Source of the DNA: Acanthopleura granulata
Lineage: Eukaryota; Mollusca; Polyplacophora; Chitonida; Chitonidae
Length of the DNA: 64,000 nucleotides
Assembly (NCBI GenBank): GCA_016165875.1
Contig: JABBOT010000014.1
Location: 11,193,871 to 11,257,870 of the forward strand
Direction: 5' to 3'
The first letter of the stretch is position 1; each line of letters opens with the position of its first letter. The notes below the pieces were generated by a model. The model ran no database searches. It was given only the letters and a program-made list of their open reading frames with translations, and was not told where the DNA came from. This document shows, in pieces, positions 1 through 13,500 of the stretch. Position numbers and translations under genes: made by a program.

Positions 1-204
1 ACGTCCAAGTTTATCCATTGTTTGAAGGCGACAGATTGTATCATGGACGTGATATTATGGCTAGAAATCTAAGTTCAAACAGCGTATTCAGATGCTTCAG
101 GTGGTACAAGGCATTAGTAGCTATTCATTTGTGAGTGTTAGTCAGCCCTAGGTGTTCATTGAACTTGACACTAATATTACACATCATGGAAAACCTTTCA
201 GGGA

Positions 205-461
205 GGGGTCTCCGTGGCCGAGGTGCTAGCGCGTTAGTGCAGCGTAAGGACCCATGAGCTTCTCACTCTGTGAGTTCAAGACCTGCTCACTCTGACTTCC
301 TCTCCAGCCTTACGTAGGAAGATCTGTCAGGAACCTCCAAATGGTCGTGGTTTTCACCCGTGCTGTGCCCGGTTTCCTCCCACCACGACGCTAGCCTACA
401 TCGTATAAATGAAATGTTCTTGTGTATAGGTCGTAAAACTCCAATCAAATAGATAAACAAA
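205..461 (+). mobile_element. tRNA-derived SINE, near full length
   Basis: Head CTCCGTGGCCGAGGTGCTAG, then GTGAGTTCAAGACC (B-box-like), body CGTACGTGGGAAGGTCTGCC type, GGTTTCCTCCCACCA and an A/T-rich AAATAGATAAAC tail. This is the family consensus used for the other copies, here diverged. Confidence 0.8.
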
Positions 462-639
462 CATTTCAGCGCCGGAAAACCAGCATTCTTCTCCGGACGG
501 AAGAGTAAAGTCCCCGCTGCGCACTGTAAAACATATTCAGCTGTATCACCTTAGCAGAGAAATGTAACTGTACGAGCTTTGCGGAAAAATGTTTCTTTGA
601 ACACGTTATCAGCATTGTTTCTTTGATTGATTGATTGAC

Positions 640-810
640 TCGCTGATTGATTATTCACTCCATTCATGTCCTTGGCCGTTTTCAGAAGTGTTATATGACG
701 GCGGCCAGTTTTAGGGGCGGGGAGTGTCTGGAGTATATGATCGGCCTTCGTCAAGTATATGACATACCTTCTGATTTGAAGCCGCAGCCGAAACACCAAG
801 AACGAGGTTG
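640..810 (+). repeat. SINE-like interspersed repeat (second family)
   Basis: Includes GATTGATTGATTGACT and TTTGAAGCCGCAGCCGAAAC; the latter recurs at about 46147-46167. It lies in the presumed 3' flank of the CEMIP-like gene. The remaining sequence from 462 to 1206 shows no supported gene. Confidence 0.4.
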
Positions 811-1206
811 GAACTGGCGTTCTCGTTACTTGGTGAATACTGGAAACAGAAGTCTATAGACTGGGGGATCATTTTAATCTCTTGGTAAGACAAAGAGATC
901 TTAATATGCCTTTGGAGAAACGAGACTTTACAACTGGTGTTTATTTCGGGAAACAGACACCGATAATTTGAAAACATGAATTAAGATTTGAGAGAAATTG
1001 TTGCTGATTTTGTCTCAAAGTGTTTTAGTGCAAGCAAGAGAAAGAAAAGCTAATTCCCCAGTGTCACCAAACAACGATCAGCAGTCAAATGTTACAATAC
1101 AGCTGTCACCAGCCAAAAGTCATGAATCAGTGCATTCTAAATGCCAGGTTTTACGCTGGACAAGTCTACTGCAACACATACGCATCTCGAACCCGTTCAT
1201 TCATAA

Positions 1207-1501
1207 TCAGCCAGGGAACAAGTATGGTGATTTGGACTCCGCCTTTCGTCTCTTTGATTGGTGCCTTTGACCGTGACTTTGAGTGTGGGCGTGATCAGCT
1301 CTAACAAATGGCATCAACAAGCCTGGGACTGTCTCACCGACGATTTCAGTGACCTCATACTTCGGGTAGGCCTTCCATATGCAGTCCTGGGTGGGGGTGG
1401 GGCCATGATACATAAAGTGCATTCTCTCACAACCTAGATGGGAACAGTAGGCGTAGCGTTCGTGTCTTGGATACTTGGCTTTCACGTTGAAGAACAAAAT
1501 C
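1207..1501 (-). CDS. CEMIP2-like: CEMIP-like last recognised exon
   Basis: Acceptor ...TTTAACAG then an open frame to a stop at 1207-1209. ILFFNVKAK, YCSHLGCER and KAYPKYEV match the LLFLKLKAQ, FCS(M)KGCER and KAYPQY motifs near the end of the CEMIP core. The tail (HGQRHQSKRRKAESK) is basic and without family resemblance. A GTGAGA at about 1337-1332 (minus) could act as a donor to exons beyond the window, so the stop at 1207 may not be the true end. Confidence 0.82.
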
Positions 1502-4500
1502 CTGTTAAACAAAAGTAGAATAAAGGATTTATACATAAATAGGTATACAATATCTAATATGTGTTGTTTGTTCAACATCTACTGTTGTGATTTAGATGTA
1601 TATTCAGTACATGGAGGAGAAGGAACACGTATGAAAAGAAGCGCATCTTGAAATCATGATTGAATCCAGTAAGAGTTGGGCTGGAACACGCTTGAGAGTT
1701 GTTGGTTGCATTCTAGTGAATCGCAATGACCCCGGGAGTCATCAATCCGGTCGTTGTGAGTTCAGCTCATGCTGGCATCCTCTCCTGTCGTACAGGGGGA
1801 GATCCTGCAGCCTGCGGATGTCCCTGGGTTTACAGCATATTGACTGTATATTCGCTGCTCTATTCTGTATAAATAAATTTTTATGGTTAATAAAATACAA
1901 TCTACAACTAGCTGGTGTAAACGTAGGAGAATGTGGGGGCTATATTACCGATTTTTCAATGTGAACTGAGAGCTCTGTTTTTGAGCAAAGTAAATCATCT
2001 AATTTATCATCGAGTCTGGTTATTCCATCTGTTTGGTCTTGTACAACGTTGTAAAGTTTGTTTATAATATATACAGCTAATTCCCACTTGAAACCAATTG
2101 CGGTCAAAATGAGTATATTGGAAAAGAGTGATGGACACATCCTATAGCCGACTTGCGAGTAATGCTAGAAGTATATCGAGCTCCGGTATCCCAATTCTCT
2201 GTCGAGAGGTTCAATTGATGGAAATTTTTTTCATGATTGTCGCTCGAGCCTCGTTCCATCCCTGCTGCACTAACTTGTCTTTCGTTTTCTTATCTAATGA
2301 AATGGAGTTATATGCTGTGTCCGCTCGAATTTTTTGTTTCGTTTCTTGGAATTTTTCTATTTCACCGAGTATTAACTGAAACTCGTTATACGAAATCTTA
2401 CCGTCAATCAGCGCTGTAGAGACGTGGTCGGTAAATGAATTCAGCTTACTCTCAGCCAGTAAGCGAATTTCATTGTGTTTCTTTTGACGGACAGGCACAC
2501 ACTTACAAACTTACCCACCCCACTGAGAAGGTCGCAAGCGAATGCCGCGACTTGCATGCCTATAGCTATTGGGGCTGCAATTATCATGGACAACACTTTG
2601 ACACGTGCGATTCCAGGACCCATACATGTCGAGAGTGGCGCGGTATCAATACCATCATCTACGTTGACTGCCCTGTGGTATTTTTTGTATAGAGCAGCTC
2701 TGTCATGTCTCTCGCCTTCTAACTCCTTTTTCTGAGCACTAATATGTTGTAATCTATACTCGTGCGGATCTTCAAGGGGGAGGGGGGATGAATCTAATGC
2801 TGGATACAGTTGCGCCATCTTTACGTAGAAGCCGCAATAATGTTCAAATCTAGATCTGTTCAACCTTTATTCTTAGCCGTTTCAACTCAAAACCAAGCTC
2901 TAGATTTATTCGGTTCACCTCCACCGCTTGTGCCGCAGTGGTCTGGACACTGTCTAGTGTTCTCTCGACCTTATCAGATATCGAAAGCATTTTTACAACG
3001 ATAGTTAAGGTTTTACCGACGTGCACTTCCGGCCAATTGATCCTCAAGCCAAGAAGGGTGATTGGGAACCGGATTAGGACACAAGACAACGTCCAGAATG
3101 ATTGTAGAATGCGGGGGTAACCTGTCAATGGGAAATTGTGTGTTGATATCGAAGTAGGATATTATCTCTGGACCTCCTAGAATGGTATGGCCTCCTTCCG
3201 GCTATTTCAACAATGAACTGGATTTCCCAAGGCTGTGTACCATTACAAACCTTTCGAACAACACCGCCCGTTGCTGTTTCCACCAGAAGCTGGGTCACAG
3301 CCAGATGAATGTCCTATCTGAGATCATCCGATTAAACGAGACCCCATCTAACCTGATGAGATAGAACCAGGCTGCGTTTTTAGAGCACATTCGGAGCTTC
3401 AACATCCACACCTTCTTTCGTGAATAAACACCTTGCCAGGATTGGAAGGCGTAAATCTGTCCATCTACCCCTTGCAGCTCAAAACCATCGACTTCGGCGA
3501 GGTCATTCAACTTCGGTGGTTCTTAGGACTTTCCCAACGGCACCTTCTTTTGTGCATAAACAGCCCCCCCCCCCCCCAAGTTGGAAGGCGTAAATCCGCC
3601 TATCAACCCCTTGCCTCTCAAAACCATCGACATTTGCCAGATCCGGCAAGGCTGTCTGAGTGCAACTAGGGCCCACTTGGTCCATCACGTCGGCGAGTGT
3701 GTAAAGTTACGTCTAAGTATGCTGTATTTACAGGTTAGCCATAAATGTTTAATAGCTTTATAATAAACCCCGACACGAAATCAGCCAACGTTTTTTTCCA
3801 CTGTGGATTGGCAAATGCCACCGCCCGTCCGGAGTTTATGCTTTCGTGGTATACCGCGACTGTCCCCAGAAGAGTAGAGCCACTGGCATTACCGGTAGAC
3901 ATTCCGGCGAAGTTTTCGTATGAGCTCGAGCTCACTTCATCTAGGTGGACAAATATTTCTTTGTGAGGCGTCAATTTAGGTACTCTGCCCCATTCAGTGA
4001 TTCCAGCCACGGGCTCTTCTGCGTTTGAGAATCCCAGGATAGCAGCTAAATCTAACAGACTGATAACATCAGTCTTTTTGTTTTCCAGCTGCACGCGACC
4101 AGTAGTTTCACTCAGCTCCAGTTTAGCATCCAAAGGTCGGAACACTTCTTTGTTAAAGATACAGACGGTGTTATAGCCGCTTAGCACATATATCGACTTA
4201 TCATTTAACCTGAAACGTACGTCGGCGCCAATATTACAAGGACATATGGAGTAGGGCGACCTCGTGTTGGCCTTTTAGATTGTACAGACATATTGGGAGG
4301 AGGACACTAGCTCACCTGCAGAACATAGCTCAGGGTGAAAAACATATTCAGCAATATGTTTGATAAAGCGTTTTCATTCAATAGGAAGGTTTACCATGTC
4401 GGGGGAGTATATTCGAGTAAAGGGGTAGAGGAGGCGGTTAAATCATGGTGATAGATCCCAGCCTAAACAACTCCCGGGTTGCTGTCGACGTGAATTTTCA

Positions 4501-7500
4501 AAAAGTGCTTAAACGCTACAACTTCTCGAAAATTAACAGCGACACATTGGTCGGAAATGGCACACGCAACCGATGGCGTGGTGGCAGAACCAACTCAATT
4601 TCGCCATATGATGCGCCACGACGGGTTGTGGGGTGTCAAAAGAAAATCCCCTCATAGCTTACACATAACTATGCAACTCTGTATTTCACTTCCACGTGTA
4701 CAATCAAGTGCTTTGTATTCTGGTAGAGATTAAGGCACCACTCCCACAAGACGATGCATGGAGTCCAACTGAGAACTCTACGACCGGAGGGCATACGAGC
4801 GAATTTGCACCGAGTTTCGGGTCTCCTCAGACACAGACTGGCGGCAAAAAGGAAGTGCAAACTACGGGCTAGGCGTGGTTCGTTTTGTCACGAGGACAGG
4901 ATACGCTAAATTGCATTACGACTACGATCCTGGCCACATGTCATTCCAGCGAACACGGGACAAATTGCATCTCGCAAGGCAGCGAGGTCGATCAAACATG
5001 GGCAACCTTCATCCTCGACAAATCTGAAGGGTTTACCCAAGCAGACGTGGAACGCGTCCGACAGTATTCGGACTTATGTTTGGGAAATCCTCTGAGCACA
5101 GGCACAGACCAGCAGCAGTATCTTAGGCACGGAAGGCACGGCAGAAGCAGTACATAGCAAATGTTTAAGACATCATAGCAAGACCTGTTGACCTATGCTC
5201 GGCCATACAGCGATACCAGAACGCCCAGACGTACGCCCGCTCTAACGTGGATTATGCGTTTGGCGAGGGTCTGTACATGGCACCAAGCAGTATGGACCCG
5301 CGAATCGCAAAAATCAGTGGCTATAACAACGAGATCGTCATAGTCACAACAGACCAAAAACTCAGGGTCAACGGAGACGTAAACTTGCCTTCGGCAGTTC
5401 ATGAGCCCCCGGCTGTGGAGACAAGCATCGTTAATCCGGAGCCAGGTGCAGTACCCGGGCCGATTCCAGTAGTACCCAGACCGGGGCCAGCGGTGCTGGC
5501 TCTAGTTTCATCGAGGCGAGCGAGAGAGCACGATGAAGTAAAGGTGGCTTTAGTAATACTTAGCGTCGCCTTCTGGCTTGAAATATTCTGGTCACCCTAT
5601 TTGTGCCCGAACGGCCGCGTAAATGATTCCACCTGTAACGAGAACTGGGGCCCAAGTGTTCTCGGCAACCCAGTTCACGGCCTTGCGTAATGCAAGAGAC
5701 GATACTCCCTATATTACCAGGGAGAGCCGTGGCGACTTTACCGGCGAGCTTGGCTAGAGGTCTGCGCAGGGCCCGGAGATGTTTTTTTACCCACTCCTTC
5801 AGACCGCCCTTGTCGGATGGCTCAGGAGGTAATGTTGGAGGCGCTGGCGCTGCAGAGCCCCCGGTTAGCACCACGATCGACACGATAAACCCTAACACAG
5901 TTAGGATGCTGGCTATGGTGACCCCCTGCTCGCCTTCGGCAAGAGTGGTGTCCTCATGAACTGATCGGCTGATCGTTTTCCTTATCCAATGGATTTGTGT
6001 GCGCAGAGCTGCACGAGTCGTAGAGGCAGCTTCAAGGCTCTTTTATCTCGAAGGTCTCGCAATCGTTCTGCAATGCGACGCCTGGAGAACTCATCGGTGG
6101 CCTCATCAAGTTTTCTTTTCTCCAACGTAATGTGCTTGCCCAGTGCAGTCATTTTAGCAAGGCTGTTTGAGAGCTCCCCTCTGATGGTCTGCATTGCCTT
6201 AACGTGCCCCCGTAGCTCCCGGAGGTTCAGCGGGTTCTCGACGAGTATGCTGAGAGCTCAATGAATCTCAGATTCTGTCAACGTGGTTTCGAGGGTTGCG
6301 ACCGCTTCAGATGTTTCCTGGACCACTTGTTCCACATTCTCTATAGCCGTGGCTTCACCTAGGTCATCCTTAGTTTTCTGAAGAACGGTCACGACTTTTG
6401 GTGATAGCGTGCCCCACTTCCAGTCACCAAACCCAAGTTCATCCAGGACGAAACCCACCCCAAAACGGCTCTCTAGTGTCGATAGTGCGAGTGGCTTGCC
6501 TGTACATTTGCTGATAATCTCAAAGTTGGGATAAGCCATCAAGTGTAGTCGATTATTGACCAGCTCGAAATCAGAATGTTGTTCCTCAATGGCCTTATAG
6601 CAGTCATCTACGGTTGTCCATGTGAGCTCACGCGCAAGTGATTGTGTGTTTCCATCTCTTTGCCTGGGCTGCTCCACTCCTGGAGAGAACGAGTTCTCAT
6701 GCATCCACCCATCATCTGGCACATTAATATCAAGATCATCTAGTGGGTCTAACCTAAAATTTGCCATTGCATTGAAGAAATGATATAGTGTTGCATTAGT
6801 TCCTAAAATCTACAGGAACAATTCGCTGTTTAATAAACATGACTCAATACAGACGCAAACTCAATTCACACCCCAAGCTCCGTCAACAATTGGGAATCAA
6901 AGACGTGCGGCAATTGGTCGTCATCACAAATAACAAGAGTACGATCAGCCAGAACCAACAGCTTCTTTTTCGCTTCCCAAACCTTGGCCTCCATGACGTC
7001 ATTTCCATGGAATCACGAGACTGGCCTTCACCATTACGCTAAACTCTCTCGACGACGAATGAACAGTAGTGCAGAACCTCGGCCGTGCTGTGGTTAGGAA
7101 GACCACGATCACTATCAGCGGAAATGAGGTGTTGTCGATCGATGTCAGCGACGCCTAGCACTGCTACATGGACCGTTGGAAGACGGCCCAGGAAAGAGAG
7201 AATGCCCAGTACCAGGGCATCGACACTTCGGTCGGCAAAAGTGTCACCAAAATTGTCACCCAGTCCGAGCTCGCCCGGATGCCGGGGGCCTGACAATACT
7301 GTAAGACCGCAAGCTCCGGCAACGCATTATTCGCTGTAACAAGACTGACACATTGTAGGACATCAACCTCACCGCGCGCAGTATGAAAGGCATCTTGATT
7401 CTATTCGAGGACCCAGCCGCGGCCTTCCAGGGGGACACCGAGGTTTTCTATTACCCCAAAATAACCAAGGTGGAGATGACAATAGAGGGGGTCCCCAACC

Positions 7501-10500
7501 AGATGTACAGCCAATGCCTGCGCGCCTACTAACAGTGGGATGAGGCAAGAAAATTCTTTGCAGCCGGTTGCAAGCGCCATCCCGAGGTGGCCATGGTCGC
7601 AAAAGACCTAGGGCTGGCGGACGTGTCCCTTTGGGACTTCTTAACCACTGAGTGCGCCCTATGGACGACGACCAGCTACACGGCAGCGGGCGGCGCATCG
7701 AGAACGCCAGTGAGGAGGTGAACAGTCATATCAGTAAAAATGCAGAGGCTCCGGGAGCTTTGAGCATCTACGTCAAGGGCGTTCAGCTCAACGTCATGGA
7801 TAAGCGATTCGTCACATTCCTGCGCTAGTAACCTCTGGCCAAGGGGTCAGGACTCGGCGATTATCTTCGGAATGACGGGGTGTGGGAAAACCCTTTTCAC
7901 GTTCAACCTCTTGGAGGGTCCCTACCGTCCCTTGTTTCAACACATTGTCCTGTGTCCCATTAAGGGGGACAATCGGGTGTATCAAGAGTGTCCCTGTTGT
8001 GTAGCGAACCAGAGGTCTATGTTGTACACCCAGGCGAAAGGCTCCATGACTAATTACGTGCCCTCTACCAACTGTCCCAAGGCAAGCCAACCCTGTACAT
8101 CATTGACGATTGATTGGCCACGAAGGCGTTGACCAAAAAGAAAGATATGCTCCCTGAGTTGGCCTTCTCAGGCCTGCATGCAGAGCAAAGCGTTTTCGTG
8201 CTCAACCAGAAATATAACTCGGGTCCTGAAGGATCTACACGAGCAGACGTGCTGGGTTTGCAGACACTGCAAAGATAGGGATTCGTTTGAAGAATGTCTC
8301 CGAGAAAATGATGTGGTTTCCTCGGGAGAGCGGGCCAGAGTGCGGCAGAGTGCAAACGGCTGCATACCACGTGCTATAATGTACGAAACATTGTTGCTAT
8401 TTTCCCTGCAAATAACAACCTTATATGTTATCGCATGGGCTGCATCCGGATATATTAGAGGTGAGAGAATAGTAGTACATATCGCGCCTTGCTGGCGATC
8501 TTTGACTCAAACTATTCGCCCGGTGAATATGGCCGAACTGGACAAACTAATCGACGGACTGATCGACGAAGACGCTGAGGCTGCGTCCTCGGCTGGACAA
8601 AAGAAACAAAAGGAGCCATTGGAAGAACAGCCTGAAGCACGTCCTACCAATCTGCACTGCGAAATGCTTGCTGCGCTGGCAGCGGAGGCCAGGCCAAAGA
8701 GTATCTTGGGAAGGCATTTCCAGGGGAGCAAATTGACTCGTTGCACGAGGGCGAGATCGGAAAGCTATTCGCCCGCTACGAGGCAAGACTAGGTGCGGCT
8801 ATGACGAAAACGATAGGGCAGGCTGCACTACAATTGTTCCAAGGAGTCATCAGCATGTTTCTTCCAATCCCACCCGAAAAACGACCACCTCTTGCGCTCG
8901 ACGTGGAGGCCGACCCCTTTGTTGGACAGAGTAGTGCTTCCTGTGTGCTCTATCATCGCTACGGTATGTTCATAGCGCCGATAACGGCTGCTTTTACCAC
9001 AGCCAGGCACTGTCAATTTGGACAACAGTGCTCTCGGACAATGAACGATGACGGGGAACCCGAATCTTTCTTTGGAGCACCAGGCGAACCCGCCGGAGAA
9101 GACACCTCCGGTGACAAAAGTGACAGTCCATAAGAAAGGTAAAGACCCGAAGATGGTGGCGGCTGGGCGTGTCGGGTCCGCTGTCAGAAAGGTCAAACAG
9201 GAACGACTGCTTGAGCAGCTTCGGGCGGCAAACAAATCACAACACCATTGTATTTCTGTTGCTGCCGTTACTGCAGGACAGCAGAACGCCTAGAGGCCAC
9301 CAGCACGGAGAGAGTATGTTTCAGAGGGTGTTGCAAAGCAGGCCAACGGGACCCCGTTTATCATTCGGGTAGCCGGCCTTGCGGGTGTATATTATATATT
9401 TACTCATCACCAGCAGCTCCAGGATTTTTCTGTCGCTCCGCAACTACAGAAAACAGCAGAAGCTACCTCCAAGTCCCCCCCCCCCGCTCAACAATTGAAG
9501 ATGCCCACCGATCCTCTCCATATGGAATAACAACATGACGACACCAGTTATCGACGGTAAGATGCTCGTAATCGCGATGTATCACAGAGCAGTCGTCTCT
9601 GGCTTAGCTATGAGGTACTCGAGATTGGGTATTATGGTCATTGGAAGTGCCCTTCCCAATCTAAACTTGACCCCCTTGATATCGGGACGGTGGTCGTGGA
9701 CGTTGCCCTCGGGGTGGCGAACAAGGACATGCTAATTAAACAGGGGATCATTCCAGGAGATATCATGAAGTAGAAAAGGCCTCGATCGCAGTGATGGTTG
9801 GAGGTGCTCTCGTAAATGCACTTGCTTTCTCATGTAACTATATCTCCTCAATTCTTCGAAGCTCCACGGTCAATACAGAGCGCAAACGCCACGGTAAAGC
9901 TATAGAACACTTCCAGGCGGCAAAGGCGGCGTGGTCTCAAAAAAGGACAAAACGTCTGGATTGGATTCATGACGAACCTCTTCGACAGGGGCACGCAGAA
10001 TGCACATTTCGCGATGCTCGAGTACGCTCAGGTCACGGGGAAAACACTTAGCCCCCCTGGGCTCGAACGTGTCCTAAACGATTTCTATACATCGTCGGAG
10101 GGCAAAAAAAAATGAGAAATCGAGAGATTGCATTCATTCTCCGCGGGATGGGTGTGACAAGACTATTCGCCTACAAACTCGCCGAATAATCGGAAAAGAT
10201 TGTGCTGGACTCAGGAAAGAGCTCCTCGCCGTAATGGCAGGCATGATATGAGTAATGAGGCTCGAGTTATTTTCCCATTCCATTTCTATATACCGTTTGG
10301 ATATATATATCACACATGATGGGTTTGCCCGACGTACTATGCTCAGTGATGTTAGAGGTCGGCTACTGTGCCCGCCTCCACAAGATTCCTGGTCCTCTGG
10401 CCATGGTACTGACGGATAGCGCACACAAGTCGCTCTAACTCTGGCGGCAGGACGAAATGTCCAAAATGCGCTTCGTAGCAAGGGTGCTGGAGGGCCCTGA

Positions 10501-13500
10501 ACGGGCAGCTGTCGAAGCCTGTGGCTGCCGCCTGTTGGAGACTTCTCAGGCAGCTGGAATACCTTTCTCGGGGTGGCTACTATCATGACCCACCAGTTAT
10601 CTATTCTTCTATCGAAGATATACTATAGCCCTAAGGGCTACTTGAGAGGCATTGCCGCCATCAAGAAATTAGCTCCTGCTGCGAAGGTCTCTGAAGGCAC
10701 AGATCGCCATTGCTGAAAAAAAACAACAGGCCATCTGGCAGACTTTTCTACCATCCACACGGAATATTGCACGGCCAAAATTTGATGTTGCTCCACCAAA
10801 ACAGGCCCATCAAGCTGATATGATCTAGATGCGATAGCGCTCTGCCTGCAACACATCCATGCCATAGCAGAAGGTCTGCTTTTCGAAGAGAGCCTCTTTG
10901 TACTGCTCATGTCTGATATGCTTCTTCACGACATGGTTTTTTACACATTTGGTCTTTTTGATGTTGTGGCCGCGGCTGTACATCCTAGGACGCTAGCCAA
11001 CATTTCGGCGATCGGACGCCCAGCACATTCATTTTTCATCTTGCCTAAGAACCTTTTGTCCGCCGTAGAATGGAGTAGGGCACTGGACAGTCGGACGTGT
11101 CATAGAGGTGTGCATGCTTGGCCATATCCTCCTAGACATCCTGCGTCTGGATCTCGAGGAGCAGATTATCCGTGTCCGTGTAGAGGAGCTGGCAGTTATC
11201 TCCAAGCTAAGCGTTGATCTGGTTGTAGTAGAAGTCGTACATCAGGTTCTTCGAGAGGTAGAGAATGCTCATCGCTATATAGACGGGGCGGTATAGGGTC
11301 TGACGGCTTTTGTGAACCTGAATCGCTGCCGCGTCGTCGTAGAAGATCTTGACTCTGGTAAAGGCGATAAGGCGAATGAGTTTGTCTTCTTCGCTTGCTC
11401 GCACGAGTTTGACATCTAATCGCTTGCGGAGGTTTTCCATGGTCTTTCCGAAGACAGAGTTGTTCATGGGCTTGTAAAAGTTCTTTTCGAAATCACTCGC
11501 TTTTTTTCCGGAGCTCGGTATTCATTCGCATGTAGGGCTCCATCCAGAGGCTTTCTTGGAAGCGAAGAGTACGATGGATCTTTTTCAGGCGCATACAAAG
11601 GGACAGGAAAACTTGTAAGTTGCGATAGTGGAGCACTACTAGCATTTCTTATGGCGAGGTCAGGAACCAGCTTCTCAACCTCAGTAGGCGCCACCCCAAC
11701 GCCGGGGAGATTGTGCCGATACTTCGACATCCACTCCTTGGGAACCACCATGTGCTCCAGAGCTAGCGGCTGGGAGTTGTGCACCTTATGCAGCTCTTCT
11801 GGGTACTCCAGATACGCTTCCACGATGTAACTTTCCGGTTTGCCTGCGGGATGCTCTGGGATGGTTTTAGTGAGTTGATCGCAGTTTTCCACCTGCCGGA
11901 AGCCACCTGTTGGTAGCAGCTGACTCATCGCCCAACCGTAAAAGTTTTGGGTATTTGGGTATCCAGGTACTGGATATAGCTGTTAGGCTTCTTCGGATCA
12001 TAGCCTTCCACCCTGGGGTTGTTAGCCCGTGGGTGAGGGTTTGAGACCGTCGAGACACCCCCTCTCATCCCCTTCTCGATGAAGAGGTACTAGTCATAGT
12101 CTGTCAGGAGTTCAAGCTTTATGCCTGTTTTCTAATGCGCAGGGTCTAGGCCGCACTGCGTAAGGCAGGTCTTCCAGAACATCCAGAACATCTTGACGAC
12201 ATCTGCCAGCAGTAGGACATCAGTGCGGTTGTAGAGGTCGTGGTAGTTACCCCTGGGTTGTGCAGTTGAAGGCCTTCCAGATTTTCACGCATGGGCATAA
12301 TCCTCATCTCTAATGTGTGTGTCCGAAATTTTGCTGTGAAGACTTTCTTTGCGGGAAGCTGAGGCTCACCAAGGTGTTGCCAGTTCATGTACACATGTGT
12401 GTAAACACACTTGCGCATTAGTATTTCACTTTTCTGCTGACTTGTTTCATACCGCGCTGTGATCTGGAAAGCCTTTGACTTGTGGCCTGCTACCAGCTTG
12501 TCGAGAGATGCCAACGAGAATTGGGCGCAGTCGATGAAGCAGAGCTTACCCAGGGAGAAGATGTATTTCTCGGTGTTGTTAGGGGTACAGGATATACGAC
12601 CTTATACCTTCGAGATCGCCTGCATCAGCAGGTGAGAGTCATAGACCCGTAGAAGACCACTGGGATTGTGGTGGTTTTGAGGAATAGCCCCAGCTTCAGG
12701 TTGCAGACGTTGTTTGCAGCACCCCGGTAATTTCCGGTGATGTGACATTGGTCGCGGACAGAATCCCGTTGCCTTTCAACTACAAGCGGATTTCCACATA
12801 CATGGCAAGTTGAAGCACTGTTGGATGCCCGGTAGTTCTCTCGAGTCATTGCTAAGGCTTTCGGGTTAGCTATCACCAACTTGATCCTACGCTCCTCTTC
12901 CTGCAGCGCTCGGAGGAAATGCTCTGCTGCATTGGGGGCAGGGTACTCAACTGGCGGCTCGGCCTGCCCATCACGTTGCACCATGATGTAGCAGTAGCTG
13001 CAAGCCTGTGTTGCTTCTTGTGGGTTTCAGCCCGGCGCCCTCGATTTTTGTGGTGAGAGCCTCGGATTAGATGATGTAAGGAGTTGGGAGCTGCTTCTGG
13101 TGGTTTTCTGGAAGATGAGCTTGTTTTCACCCTCTTCCGGCATCTCCAATCGCACAGCTGCCTTACCGATCCCACGGCACTCCAGTTTGTGGGCTTCCAG
13201 CAGGTCTTCCCTAGAGTATCCATGGAGGCAACGCTCGGAGATGTGCATGCGCTCCTGGTGCTTGCTCTGGTCATATAATAGGCGGTTGATGTCTTTTATC
13301 CAGGTGTAGTGGAATTCACCGGCCTTCTCAATCAACAGTAGGTTTATGAGGGGCGTGCCTGTCGGCTGCTTACTTAAGCTGTGGACGATAACCCCTTTGT
13401 CCCAGCCGAAAACGTTGCCGGTCAGGTTGTTTTGTTTCTCAACCTTCAGGATCTGGGAAATAGGATGTGGGGCTTCGATTCCTCCAAAATCCAAACCATC

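Noticed and set aside
10134..10586. 150-codon minus ORF
   Set aside because: Arg/Ser/Pro-rich antisense shadow of the element's plus-strand remnants upstream of the integrase; no motifs.
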